A DNA stretch of 36,885 bases from the NCBI GenBank assembly GCA_035378955.1, contig DAOSUS010000027.1:1-36885 (forward strand). Reading direction: 5' to 3'. The stretch comes from Candidatus Hydrogenedens sp. (GTDB lineage Bacteria; Hydrogenedentota; Hydrogenedentia; Hydrogenedentales; Hydrogenedentaceae). This document shows, in pieces, positions 1-7,708 of the stretch; the first letter of the stretch is position 1; each line of letters opens with the position of its first letter. The notes beneath the pieces were generated by a model. The model was not told the origin of the DNA, ran no database searches, and saw only the letters and a program-made list of their open reading frames with translations. Both the position numbers and the translations under genes were made by a program.

Positions 1-327
1 GGACAATAAGTCAGCAATGCAGTGATACAGTGCCTGCGGGTAGTGTGATTAGCCAGAGCCCAGCAGGTGGAGAACAAGTGCCGCCAGGCAGTGCAGTGAA
101 TTTAGTCATATCCACAGGACCGTGTCCAGTTACAGTTCCGGATGTAGTTGGCATGAGCCAGGCGGAGGCGGAGAGTGCGATAACAGGAGCAGGACTGACG
201 GTAGGGACAATAAGTCAGCAATGCAGTGATACAGTGCCTGCGGGTAGTGTGATTAGCCAGAGCCCAGCAGGTGGAGAACAAGTGCCGCCAGGCAGTGCAG
301 TGAATTTAGTCATATCCACAGGACCGT
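1..327 (+). repeat. 204-bp tandem repeat encoding PASTA units
   Basis: Bases 1-123 and 205-327 are identical over all 123 nt, giving a period of 204 bp (68 codons) that corresponds to one PASTA unit. The array runs off the left edge, so the true copy number is unknown. Perfect identity at synonymous sites implies recent duplication or gene conversion. Such arrays are prone to length variation and to collapse during assembly. Confidence 0.9.
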
Positions 328-623
328 ACCATAATGCAGACCAGAATGGAGATGGGCAAATAAGCCTATCGGAATTATTGCGCGTAATCCAGTTCTTCAA
401 TTATGGAGCATATCATTGCGATTCCTTCGGAGAAGATGGTTATGCACCGGGTCCAGGTGACCAGAGTTGTCATCCGCATGCCTCTGACTATAATCCGTCG
501 GATTGGAATATATCGTTAAGTGAATTATTGCGATTAATCCAATTCTTCAACAGCGGTGGTTATCATCCCTGTCCGGAAGACCCTGAAAGCGAAGATGGCT
601 ATTGCCCCGGCCCAGGGTTATGA
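3..623 (+). CDS. Secreted PASTA-repeat protein with C-terminal dockerin-like module (5' partial)
   Basis: The reading frame is open to the left edge, so the N-terminus and any signal peptide lie outside the window. About 200 residues are visible. First comes one incomplete and one complete PASTA-like repeat (VPDVVG start, then a TVPAGSVISQSPAGG core). A roughly 100-residue C-terminal module follows, with two related halves. Half one has a calcium-loop-like DQNGDGQISLSELL. Half two has a degenerate SDYNPSDWNISLSELL. Each half ends in an IQFFN-GxYHxC segment and an EDGY-PGPG turn. PASTA domains often bind muropeptides or pack as rods. Paired loops of this kind resemble dockerins or C-terminal surface-attachment modules. 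An extracellular, surface-attached role is inferred. The gene ends in TGA and is followed by a strong palindrome. It faces the convergent kinase gene across a repeat-rich gap. Confidence 0.8.
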   Translation, partial: TISQQCSDTVPAGSVISQSPAGGEQVPPGSAVNLVISTGPCPVTVPDVVGMSQAEAESAITGAGLTVGTISQQCSDTVPAGSVISQSPAGGEQVPPGSAVNLVISTGPYHNADQNGDGQISLSELLRVIQFFNYGAYHCDSFGEDGYAPGPGDQSCHPHASDYNPSDWNISLSELLRLIQFFNSGGYHPCPEDPESEDGYCPGPGL

Positions 624-657
624 ATAAACAGGTTAATGTTATAGAGAATAAATAAGA

Positions 658-692
658 CATGGGCGGATTTATAAATCCGCCCATGATGTTTT
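658..692 (+). terminator. Palindromic hairpin after the PASTA gene
   Basis: A perfect 28-bp palindrome spans 658-685. Each arm reads catgggcggattta and pairs without mismatch. It sits 35 nt after the stop codon at 623 and is followed by atgtttta. It is a likely intrinsic terminator, although the T-tract is interrupted. The perfect symmetry means it could act in both directions. Confidence 0.65.
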
Positions 693-1397
693 ATCGAGTA
701 TTGTTTTGATATAAGAGAGACAAACGACAAAGTAGCAATCTTATTCCCATAACCGCGATAGATTAAAAATATCTTACAGATAAAAAGTATCTAAAGCCTC
801 CTGGCTCCTGTGATTTTTACATGTTTATTCTTTACCACAGAGGGCACAAAGACCTTACACAAAGTTCATAATGTAAGAGCGATTAGCCAATCACCCTTGC
901 AAAACAATTCCTTTTTATAATTTGTGAAAATAAATATCCAAGATAAGGAGGATGTAAATAAAGGCAAAATAATGTAGGGGGCGAAACATGTTTCGCCCTA
1001 ACAATGTGATGATGGCATATCAATTTTATAACGGGGATTTGCGATATTGATAGGGCATTAACGAAATACAGATTTCTCTGTCGGGATAATAAGGCGATTT
1101 TTTCCATCGGGATAATAGGGCGATTGGTCAATCGCACTTATGTAGCTGAAGTGTCACCGTTTCCGGTATTTTTTCGTTCTGCATTCATAGATTTGTATTG
1201 TAAAAATCTTGCCAAATTTTTACCATGAAGGGCACAAAGACTTTTTCCAAAGATTACAAAGCAAAAGGAATTCGAAGCCAGGAGGCTTTATCTACGATTT
1301 TCTTACTTTATAGACCTATAAGGGCACGGTATGTCATAACCCTACGATAGTGAGGAAAGTATAAATCTGTTACCTATGTCTATTGGTAATTTTTCTA
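693..1397. repeat. Repeat-rich intergenic gap with nested palindromes
   Basis: No gene is supported here. Several repeat motifs are seen. An inverted pair taaagcctcctggct lies at 792-806 and 1276-1290. Two direct copies of a taccacagagggcacaaag-type sequence lie at 832-864 and 1219-1252. An inverted pair of the gcgattggycaatcgc type lies at 877-896 and 1118-1137. A perfect 20-bp palindrome gggcgaaacatgtttcgccc occupies 979-998. A gtagctgaagtgtc motif is at 1142-1155, and an imperfect gggcacggtatg hairpin lies near 1322. The same families recur at 4498-4720. They look like dispersed, REP/MITE-like non-coding elements that have inserted into or next to one another. Open frames here, such as 883-1137 minus, run through these palindromes and are not believed. 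Confidence 0.6.
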
Positions 1398-4220
1398 TTA
1401 CTGGCTGATATTGTTGGTTTCGTTTGTATTTTGGGGTGGGACGATATGAATATCGGTAGTTAGTGGGAAATGGACACCCATTAGACTGGGGAAAATAACT
1501 TCCGCAAATACTGCGGTATATTGTTGGGGTTGGACAGGTATTGTTAATCTGTAAATACCTTCTGCTGATTCAGAGAGTACTTTATATTTCCAGTTTTTGT
1601 TTTCAGGCTGGAAAATAGTTCCCCGTTTGTCCGCACTGCAATACCATAATCGGCATTCTATAATTTCTTCACTCACTCGAATACGACAATCCCCTTGTGA
1701 GGAAAATTCCCATTGGAAAACGGGCATATTTTTCTGTCCTAACAGCCGCTGATAGAACACCTGTATGGTATCCTTAAAATCATATATGCGGAGATTGGAA
1801 TTGGATGTCGGTGTGAAATTATAAAGTGTTTGTTGGGGTAAGAAGGCATATTCGCGTGATAATTGCAATTGCGGATAAATCAGCCAGTTTACAGGGTCTG
1901 GTATTTCAGAAATAACCTGCTCGGAAAGGGAAATCATATCCTGCCATTGGTTATTGCTTATAGAGATGATAAGTTTCGGAATTTTTAATGCTTCACGATA
2001 ATAATAAGGGTCTATTACTTTTAATAAGTTTTCGCCATCTTCTGTTTCTAATAGGGGGAATAGTCCAGCGTCGTCCATTTCTGCAAAGAGGTTCGGAAGG
2101 GCTATCTCATCCATAAACATACGTTTTATTTGTTGTTCCAGATGGAAACCTGTAGCATTTATGGAGACCAGCGCTGTTATACGATTATCCACCGGTGGCA
2201 CCAACCAAGATGCAAAGAAAGGGGCATCTGCACACAGGACAAACTCTTTCAGGGGAATTTCTGAACGCAAATTTTTCAGTAATAATTCCTGAACTGCGTC
2301 CATAGCCCGAACTACTGTCTTGACTAATGGACAAAAAACTATCCAACTGGTCTCATGTGTCTCAAAATATTGTTTTAAACTCCAGCTGAAAAATTCAGCA
2401 GGTTCTAAATGTTCTATTTGCGTTGGGGTTTTGTAGATACCTACCTTATCCCGTGGAAAGCCTTCAAGTATGGATACCACTGACTTTGAGGATACTGCAA
2501 GTGAAATGAAATAAGGGGGAATTTCACTCATAGGCGTCTCGGATGTCGAAAATCCATTTGTCAGCACCAGCATCCCGATATCTTTTACCCGTTGTTTGGG
2601 CACAATTACAGTTAGCCAATGTCTCCATACAGGGGGAACGGTCTTTTCCGAATGCCAACTCTGGGAAGTAAAATCGAGGATATATGCTTTGTAGCCATCA
2701 CCTTGCTTCTCTTCAATTACCTCAAATTTATAATTATTGTCATATTCTTTTACAAAGTTTGATAATACCTTTGAATAGTCTATGGGTTCTGTGTTGGATG
2801 TTTCTTGTTTGGTTAACGATGTTAGACTTTTTCCTATTCCCGGAAGTGCTCCATTAAAGTAATAGGTATATACAATAAATCCGCTCAGACAAAGAGAAAT
2901 CAGCGAAATAAGAAGAAGTAGCATAACAAATAGATTTGTTTTCAAATTTGAATGTTTTGGAGGCAATGCGACGGTTTCATAAGGGAAAGGGGTTGGCATA
3001 GGGGTATAAGGAGTTCCCATAACAGTCGGATTGGGTGGTATAGGTGTGCTTGCGGTAACTGTTGGAGATGGTTGCATCGGCATTGCCATAGGAGTAGGGC
3101 TTACAGTTCCACTACGAACTTCATATGGCGTATGCGGCACTGAAGGGGGAGGTGTTGGAGTTGCTCCAGCGGGGGTTTTAGGGTCCAGGGGAGTTGATGG
3201 TGATGGTGTCGGGGTAGGTGTTTGATATTGTATTTTTTGACTGTCGCTGGGTGTTATAGGGTATCCATGGGGCGTTTCTTTATTTTGTAATGTATGTTCC
3301 GTCGTTATAGGAGTTGTGGTATCTGACAATATCATTGTCTTCTGTTCTAAAACAGGCATTTCCCCAGATTCTTTCTTTATCAAATCATTCTTGATTTCGC
3401 GAAGACGGTCTGCTATTTCTTTGCCTGAGGAAGGTCTTCCTTCCGGATTTTTTAGAAGACATTGCGAAATAAGTTTTTCGAGAGAGACAGGCAGGTCGGG
3501 ATTTATCAGACGGACAGGAGTAGGTGGAGTATCGGTATGTTGCCTCATCAGAGCCAGATAATTTTCCGCCTCAAATGGTAAGGACCCTGTGAATATAAAA
3601 TATAAAACAACACCTAACGAATAAATGTCCGATTGAGGAGTTGCTTCCTTACCCAAACATTGTTCCGGTGACATATAAGCAGGTGTGCCTAATACATTAT
3701 GCTCACCCGTCAGCGGAGTTAATGATGTATCCCTCAGTCGGGCAAGATTGAAATCCGTTAATTTAACAATTCCATTATCATCAACAAGAATATTCGCTGG
3801 CTTCACATCCCGATGGACAATCTCCGCTTGATGGGCTAAATACAACGCCTCTGCTATTTGCACACCTATATCAATTCGTTCTACTAAGGAAAGACTTGGA
3901 TTATCCCGAATAAATCGGTCTAAATTTTTCCCGTGAACATACTCCATCACTAACGCTAACCGCTGATTTTCTTCAACAATATCATAAATCTGGACAATAC
4001 CCGGATAGTTTAGACGAGCCGCACTTTGTGCTTCACGAAGAAACCGAGCTACACGCCCCGGTTCTGAGGAATGCTGAGGATGAAGTACTTTAATGGCAAC
4101 TTCCCGTTTCAAACGCGGGTCAAAACCACGATAAACCACACCAAAACCACCTTCAGCAATTCGCTCATCTATGCGGTATACGCCAATATTTGAAGGTATG
4201 TCTCCTGATATACTTGACAC
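1398..4220 (-). CDS. Membrane Ser/Thr protein kinase with PqaA-like ectodomain
   Basis: The product has 940 residues and starts at GTG with AGGA upstream. A Hanks-type kinase domain occupies about residues 12-280: glycine loop AEGGFGVVY at 22-30, K44 in VAIK, HRDVKPAN at 136-143, and SPE at 184-186. The DFG motif reads DFN (156-158). A Pro/Ser/Thr-rich linker with many TP pairs spans about 330-420. One membrane helix follows at about 429-455. Residues about 480-915 resemble the PhoPQ-activated pathogenicity-related (PqaA) family. The evidence is a WRHWL segment, VVRAMDAVQ, SWLVPPVDNR and IDPYYYREALKIPKLI. The expected nucleophile motif GASKRGW is replaced by CADAPFF (663-669), and the usual Asp and His regions are also changed, so the outer domain looks like a non-enzymatic sensor. 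The kinase call is firm. The ectodomain assignment rests on remembered motifs. Confidence 0.85.
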   Translation of the reverse strand: MSSISGDIPSNIGVYRIDERIAEGGFGVVYRGFDPRLKREVAIKVLHPQHSSEPGRVARFLREAQSAARLNYPGIVQIYDIVEENQRLALVMEYVHGKNLDRFIRDNPSLSLVERIDIGVQIAEALYLAHQAEIVHRDVKPANILVDDNGIVKLTDFNLARLRDTSLTPLTGEHNVLGTPAYMSPEQCLGKEATPQSDIYSLGVVLYFIFTGSLPFEAENYLALMRQHTDTPPTPVRLINPDLPVSLEKLISQCLLKNPEGRPSSGKEIADRLREIKNDLIKKESGEMPVLEQKTMILSDTTTPITTEHTLQNKETPHGYPITPSDSQKIQYQTPTPTPSPSTPLDPKTPAGATPTPPPSVPHTPYEVRSGTVSPTPMAMPMQPSPTVTASTPIPPNPTVMGTPYTPMPTPFPYETVALPPKHSNLKTNLFVMLLLLISLISLCLSGFIVYTYYFNGALPGIGKSLTSLTKQETSNTEPIDYSKVLSNFVKEYDNNYKFEVIEEKQGDGYKAYILDFTSQSWHSEKTVPPVWRHWLTVIVPKQRVKDIGMLVLTNGFSTSETPMSEIPPYFISLAVSSKSVVSILEGFPRDKVGIYKTPTQIEHLEPAEFFSWSLKQYFETHETSWIVFCPLVKTVVRAMDAVQELLLKNLRSEIPLKEFVLCADAPFFASWLVPPVDNRITALVSINATGFHLEQQIKRMFMDEIALPNLFAEMDDAGLFPLLETEDGENLLKVIDPYYYREALKIPKLIISISNNQWQDMISLSEQVISEIPDPVNWLIYPQLQLSREYAFLPQQTLYNFTPTSNSNLRIYDFKDTIQVFYQRLLGQKNMPVFQWEFSSQGDCRIRVSEEIIECRLWYCSADKRGTIFQPENKNWKYKVLSESAEGIYRLTIPVQPQQYTAVFAEVIFPSLMGVHFPLTTDIHIVPPQNTNETNNISQ

Positions 4221-4430
4221 TTTCTATCCTAATTTTATGATTTGCAATATTTTATTATATTTTAACTATACCGATAATTAATATCCTAATCCAAATACAG
4301 CAGGGACAAAAATCCCCTCCTTTTTAAAATACCGATACATAAAAAATAGTTCATTAATTTACTATGTTGAGAAGATGATTTATTATTATTCTTATCTTTC
4401 GAATACGGGTTTTTCTGAAGAATAGACGAT

Positions 4431-4466
4431 TGGGACGAATGAGACAAATGGGACAAATGGGACGAG
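4431..4466. repeat. 9-bp microsatellite, four units
   Basis: There are four consecutive 9-bp units: tgggacgaa, tgagacaaa, tgggacaaa and tgggacgag. Because the period is a multiple of three, the array gives long open frames that encode nothing credible. The same unit appears in reverse complement at 4796-4856. Confidence 0.8.
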
Positions 4467-4557
4467 TAAAAAGACACCTACTGCAATAGACGAAATCGTA
4501 GGGGCGCGGCATGCCGTGCCCTTATTTCGTTTAAAGATATTTGTGGTAAAACAAATC

Positions 4558-4667
4558 AACCACAGAGGACACAAAGGAAATCTTACACAAAGGACACAGA
4601 GGAGGGCGAAGCATGTTTCACCCCTACATTGTGAACTTTGTGTAAAGTCTCTGTGTTCTTTGTGGTA
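4558..4667. repeat. Imperfect inverted repeat enclosing a palindrome
   Basis: The left arm at 4558-4592 (accacagaggacacaaagg followed by cttacacaaag) pairs imperfectly with the right arm at 4636-4667 (ctttgtgtaaag followed by tctttgtggt). The roughly 43-nt loop holds the near-palindrome gggcgaagcatgtttcaccc. The whole unit could fold as a cruciform or as an RNA hairpin. Related arms without a close partner occur at 832-864 and 1219-1252. It is probably a non-autonomous dispersed element. Confidence 0.6.
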
Positions 4668-4795
4668 AAAAGACTTATTTACTTAAAAATACCTGAAGCG
4701 AAGACACTTCGGCTACTTTATTCTTGTTTATTCGAGTCATTTATGATAACTAACCCCTTTACTCGATTTAACATCAATGTCGCATCGGTTTCACC

Positions 4796-4856
4796 AGTCC
4801 TATCACCCATCAGTCCTATTAGTCTCATCAATCTCATTTGTCCCATAGGTCCCATA
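4796..4856. repeat. 9-bp microsatellite, reverse orientation
   Basis: Units include agtcctatc, a 7-nt truncated acccatc, then agtcctatt, agtctcatc, aatctcatt, tgtcccata and ggtcccata. Read on the minus strand these match the gggac-type units at 4431-4466. The two arrays therefore flank the inverted repeat in opposite orientation. Confidence 0.7.
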
Positions 4857-5075
4857 TATGGTCCCAGATACACCAAAGAACGCACATATAACGATTTTAT
4901 TTCTTTTTTATTCATATTCTTGGTATTCTTCGCCGTATTGTGAAGACGCTAAAAGTTATATGTTGCCCATGTCCTACAGTTTTTCATACAAGGAAATTAC
5001 CACACACATCTCCCTGTAATAGCCATTTTTTGAGTTTATACATTCGTAGGGTTTCTTGTATATAAGGGGAATGTG

Positions 5076-7301
5076 TTAGAAGCCGGGGTCAGGGTTTTGT
5101 TGTTCTTCTGGTGGAAGGAGAGGGGCAACTTCCGTTTCAGAAGGGGTTGCAGGTTCTGTTGTTGTAGATGTTGACGGTTGATTTTTGTCAATAGGTTCTA
5201 GAAGTGCTTCTTCAGGGACGGTTTCTTCTGTTCTTTTGGGAACTGCATAGAAAGTAGGTGGGGCTGTTCCTTCAATATATGCTTCTATATAGGAACCGCC
5301 AAGGGTGCCCGTAATACGGTTAATTTTGTAGAATTGAACACCGGAAGGAACTGTAAAATCGCGGACGGGCAGGTCTTTTTCGGCAAACATCATAAAGTCA
5401 ACCCAAATGGGGCATGCAAGCCGTCCTCCGGTATAGTTTACTCCTCGACCTAAACTACGATTATCCTTATAACCAACCCATACAACGGTAGTATAATCTG
5501 TGGTAAATCCGCAGAACCATGCATCCCGACAGTTATTGGTGGTTCCTGTTTTGCCTCCTACGGGTCTTTTCAAGGCACTGGCACGGTGTCCCGTTGGATA
5601 GTAACCCAATGAGGGATCTGGTATGCAAACCCCTTTTAACATGTGCATGGTAACATAAGCAACCTTCGGGTCAACCACCTGCTCTTTTTGTTGATATAGG
5701 TGATAATCGTAAAGAAGTAAACCTTCTGCATCACGAATTTCTTTTATGAACACAGGATAGAATTTCATTCCGTTATGAGCAAAGACGGAATAGGCAATTG
5801 TATGGCTGAGTATTGTCACTTCTACGGTTCCCAGACCTAATGTTAGCCCTACAGAATTGCTAACCACAGTATTCAATTCGCATCGTTCAAAAAAGGTGCG
5901 AACAAAATTCAAACCTAACATATCTACCAGACGAATAGAAACAATATTTACAGATTTTTCAATAGCCTGCCGCAGAGGAATAGGACCACGGAAAGAGCCA
6001 TCAAAATTTTTCGGAGCCCAAACTCGCCCATTAGGCATAACACGAACGAATGGGGAATCGTTAATCAGTGTGGACGGTGTCATCCCTGAAGCTATAGCAG
6101 ACATCCATATAAAAGGTTTCACGCTGGAGCCGGGTTGTCGCTTTGCCTGTGTTGCAGTATTGTATTTTTCCTCTTCCCAATCCCTACCACCAACCAAAAC
6201 ACGGACGAAGCCTTCATACCCCGGGCGATTATCAACACAGACCAATGCACCGGAAACAGGAATAAAATCTTTTGTATCAAGGCGCGGTTTGTCGAACTTT
6301 GTCAGATGTTCTTCTAAAGTTGCTTCGGCTACTTTTTGTAAGGGATAGTCCAGTGTTGTATATACACTTAATCCCCCCTCAAACACTTCGCTTACAGAAT
6401 ATTTGGAGAGCAGAATTTTCCGAATTTCTTCCACAAAATAAGGAGCCTTTATCCGATAGGGTTCATAAATATCAATTCCTTCCTTTTTTAGTTGCTCCCT
6501 TTTTTCAGGTGTGATTACCCGTGAAGATAAATCCTCAGCTAAAGCCTCTTGATATTCCTTTTCTGTAATAAACCCCTCTTCCAGCATTTGTCCCAAAACG
6601 ATGTTCCTGCGTTCCATAGCATTTTTGAAATGATTAATCGGTTCATTTATATTCGGAGCGCGAGTTAAACCCGCAAGAGTTGCCCCTTCACTTAGCGTTA
6701 AATCCTGCACACTCTTCCCGAAATATTGCCTTGAAGCAGATTCTACACCGTAAGCATTAATTCCTAAAAACACCTGATTTAAATACAGTTCTAATATCTC
6801 GTCTTTTGTAAATTCTCGTTCGACCTGTAAAGCGACAATAGCCTCACGAATTTTCCTCTTTACAGACCGTTCCTGCCCAACACCTAAAGTCTCCACATTT
6901 CGGACAACCTGCTGAGTAATGGTACTTCCACCGCGAAAACGACCTGTGCGTAGACCATAAAGGACAGCGTTGATAATGGCATCCGGTCGGACACCTTTGT
7001 GCGAATAGAATAAGGCATCTTCCGTAGCAATAAACGCCTTTTGCACATGGAGGGGTATCTGGCTGAGAGGGACTAATTGTCGGTCTTCAATCGTAAATGT
7101 ATACAGGAGTTCCCCAGTATCTGCATATACTTTCGTGCCTGTTTTCGGGCGAAAAGTTTCTAAAGAGGAAATAACATTCTGAGCATCATCTAATATCCAC
7201 ACAAACACCCCGAGCGCCGAACCCCATAAGGCTCCCACTATTAACATGGAACTAAAAAATAGCCATGCACAACCGCGCTGAGGTATAACTGTATACTCCA
7301 T
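5076..7301 (-). CDS. Class A penicillin-binding protein (bifunctional transglycosylase/transpeptidase)
   Basis: The 741-residue product polymerises and cross-links peptidoglycan at the outer face of the inner membrane. An N-terminal membrane anchor lies at about 12-36. The GT51 glycosyltransferase domain (about 55-240) has the catalytic-Glu motif ATEDALFYSHKG (E94), then RGGSTITQQ at 123-131. The transpeptidase domain shows the SxxK motif at S392-K395, SVN at 450-452 and KTGT at 584-587. The C-terminal tail after about 690 is rich in Pro, Thr and Glu. The gene starts 9 nt after the VanZ-like gene stops, with GGATGATAG upstream of ATG, and is the last gene of the envelope block. Domain order and length fit PBP1A (MrcA/PonA-like). 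Confidence 0.95.
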   Translation of the reverse strand: MEYTVIPQRGCAWLFFSSMLIVGALWGSALGVFVWILDDAQNVISSLETFRPKTGTKVYADTGELLYTFTIEDRQLVPLSQIPLHVQKAFIATEDALFYSHKGVRPDAIINAVLYGLRTGRFRGGSTITQQVVRNVETLGVGQERSVKRKIREAIVALQVEREFTKDEILELYLNQVFLGINAYGVESASRQYFGKSVQDLTLSEGATLAGLTRAPNINEPINHFKNAMERRNIVLGQMLEEGFITEKEYQEALAEDLSSRVITPEKREQLKKEGIDIYEPYRIKAPYFVEEIRKILLSKYSVSEVFEGGLSVYTTLDYPLQKVAEATLEEHLTKFDKPRLDTKDFIPVSGALVCVDNRPGYEGFVRVLVGGRDWEEEKYNTATQAKRQPGSSVKPFIWMSAIASGMTPSTLINDSPFVRVMPNGRVWAPKNFDGSFRGPIPLRQAIEKSVNIVSIRLVDMLGLNFVRTFFERCELNTVVSNSVGLTLGLGTVEVTILSHTIAYSVFAHNGMKFYPVFIKEIRDAEGLLLYDYHLYQQKEQVVDPKVAYVTMHMLKGVCIPDPSLGYYPTGHRASALKRPVGGKTGTTNNCRDAWFCGFTTDYTTVVWVGYKDNRSLGRGVNYTGGRLACPIWVDFMMFAEKDLPVRDFTVPSGVQFYKINRITGTLGGSYIEAYIEGTAPPTFYAVPKRTEETVPEEALLEPIDKNQPSTSTTTEPATPSETEVAPLLPPEEQQNPDPGF

Positions 7302-7310
7302 TCTATCATC

Positions 7311-7706
7311 CTACAGGGATATTTTTTCCGTTACAAATAATTTGCTAATTATAAATGAAAAGCACATCACTAAAATAACGCTCATCAGGGAACCTATCAA
7401 ATTTGCCAATGAATCGAACCAATCGAAAGACCGTGTCGGCACAAAAATTTGGCATATCTCAATAATAAAACCATAAACAAAGGATATGCCTACAGAGATA
7501 TAGCAAATGGTGCTATTTGAATATTTTTGTTCACTTCGCAACATTCCTACCGATATAAGAGTTGATAAAACTCCATACATTAGGGCATGAAACACCTTAT
7601 CTTGATACGGAAACCAATCCGGTGTTATTTGTGTTATCGGCTGGATAGATAACCAGAAAATGAACATAGCATATAAGACTGTTATAATTAAATACTTTGT
7701 TTTCAC
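7311..7706 (-). CDS. VanZ-like membrane protein
   Basis: The 131-residue product has about four membrane helices. VanZ-family signatures are visible: an N-terminal S-x-QP segment, DKVFHALMYG, then YGFIIEICQIFVPTRSFDWFD followed by LANLIG. VanZ proteins take their name from low-level teicoplanin resistance, but most chromosomal members have no assigned reaction. Placement between a secreted protein and a class A PBP suggests an envelope role, which is inference. The start is GTG at 7706, with AAGGGA overlapping the end of the preceding gene. Only 2 nt separate the two genes, so translation is probably coupled. Confidence 0.85.
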   Translation of the reverse strand: MKTKYLIITVLYAMFIFWLSIQPITQITPDWFPYQDKVFHALMYGVLSTLISVGMLRSEQKYSNSTICYISVGISFVYGFIIEICQIFVPTRSFDWFDSLANLIGSLMSVILVMCFSFIISKLFVTEKISL

Positions 7707-7708
7707 AT

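Larger units (their letters stand above)
4221..5075. repeat. Repeat-rich intergenic gap between PBP1A and kinase genes
   Basis: No gene is supported. The stretch holds two 9-bp microsatellite arrays in opposite orientation, a gtaggggcgcggcatgccgtgccc-type palindrome (core 4502-4521), and an imperfect inverted repeat of accacagaggacacaaagg type (4558-4592 against 4636-4667). That inverted repeat encloses a second gggcgaagcatgtttcaccc palindrome (4604-4623). A cgaag-aca-cttcg hairpin lies at 4699-4711. Nothing was recognised in the last 200 nt. Short open frames on both strands translate the repeats into low-complexity LVPFVPFV- or GPMGQMRLM-like strings and are not genes. Confidence 0.6.

Noticed and set aside
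883..1137. 84-codon open frame on the minus strand
   Set aside because: It runs through the palindromes and repeat copies of the gap, has no credible ribosome site, and translates to an unstructured mixture.
693..1397. Possible CRISPR array or tRNA in the repeat-rich gap
   Set aside because: Repeats are not regularly spaced, vary in sequence and orientation, and no cas gene or cloverleaf was seen.
2952..3225. Plus-strand Gly/Val-rich frames inside the kinase gene
   Set aside because: They are the antisense of the TP-rich linker of the kinase. The coding strand is clear.
4286..4943. Several open frames of 60-101 codons on both strands
   Set aside because: Their sequence is made of the 9-bp microsatellites and accacagagg-type repeats read as protein. 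Composition is low in complexity and they overlap one another.
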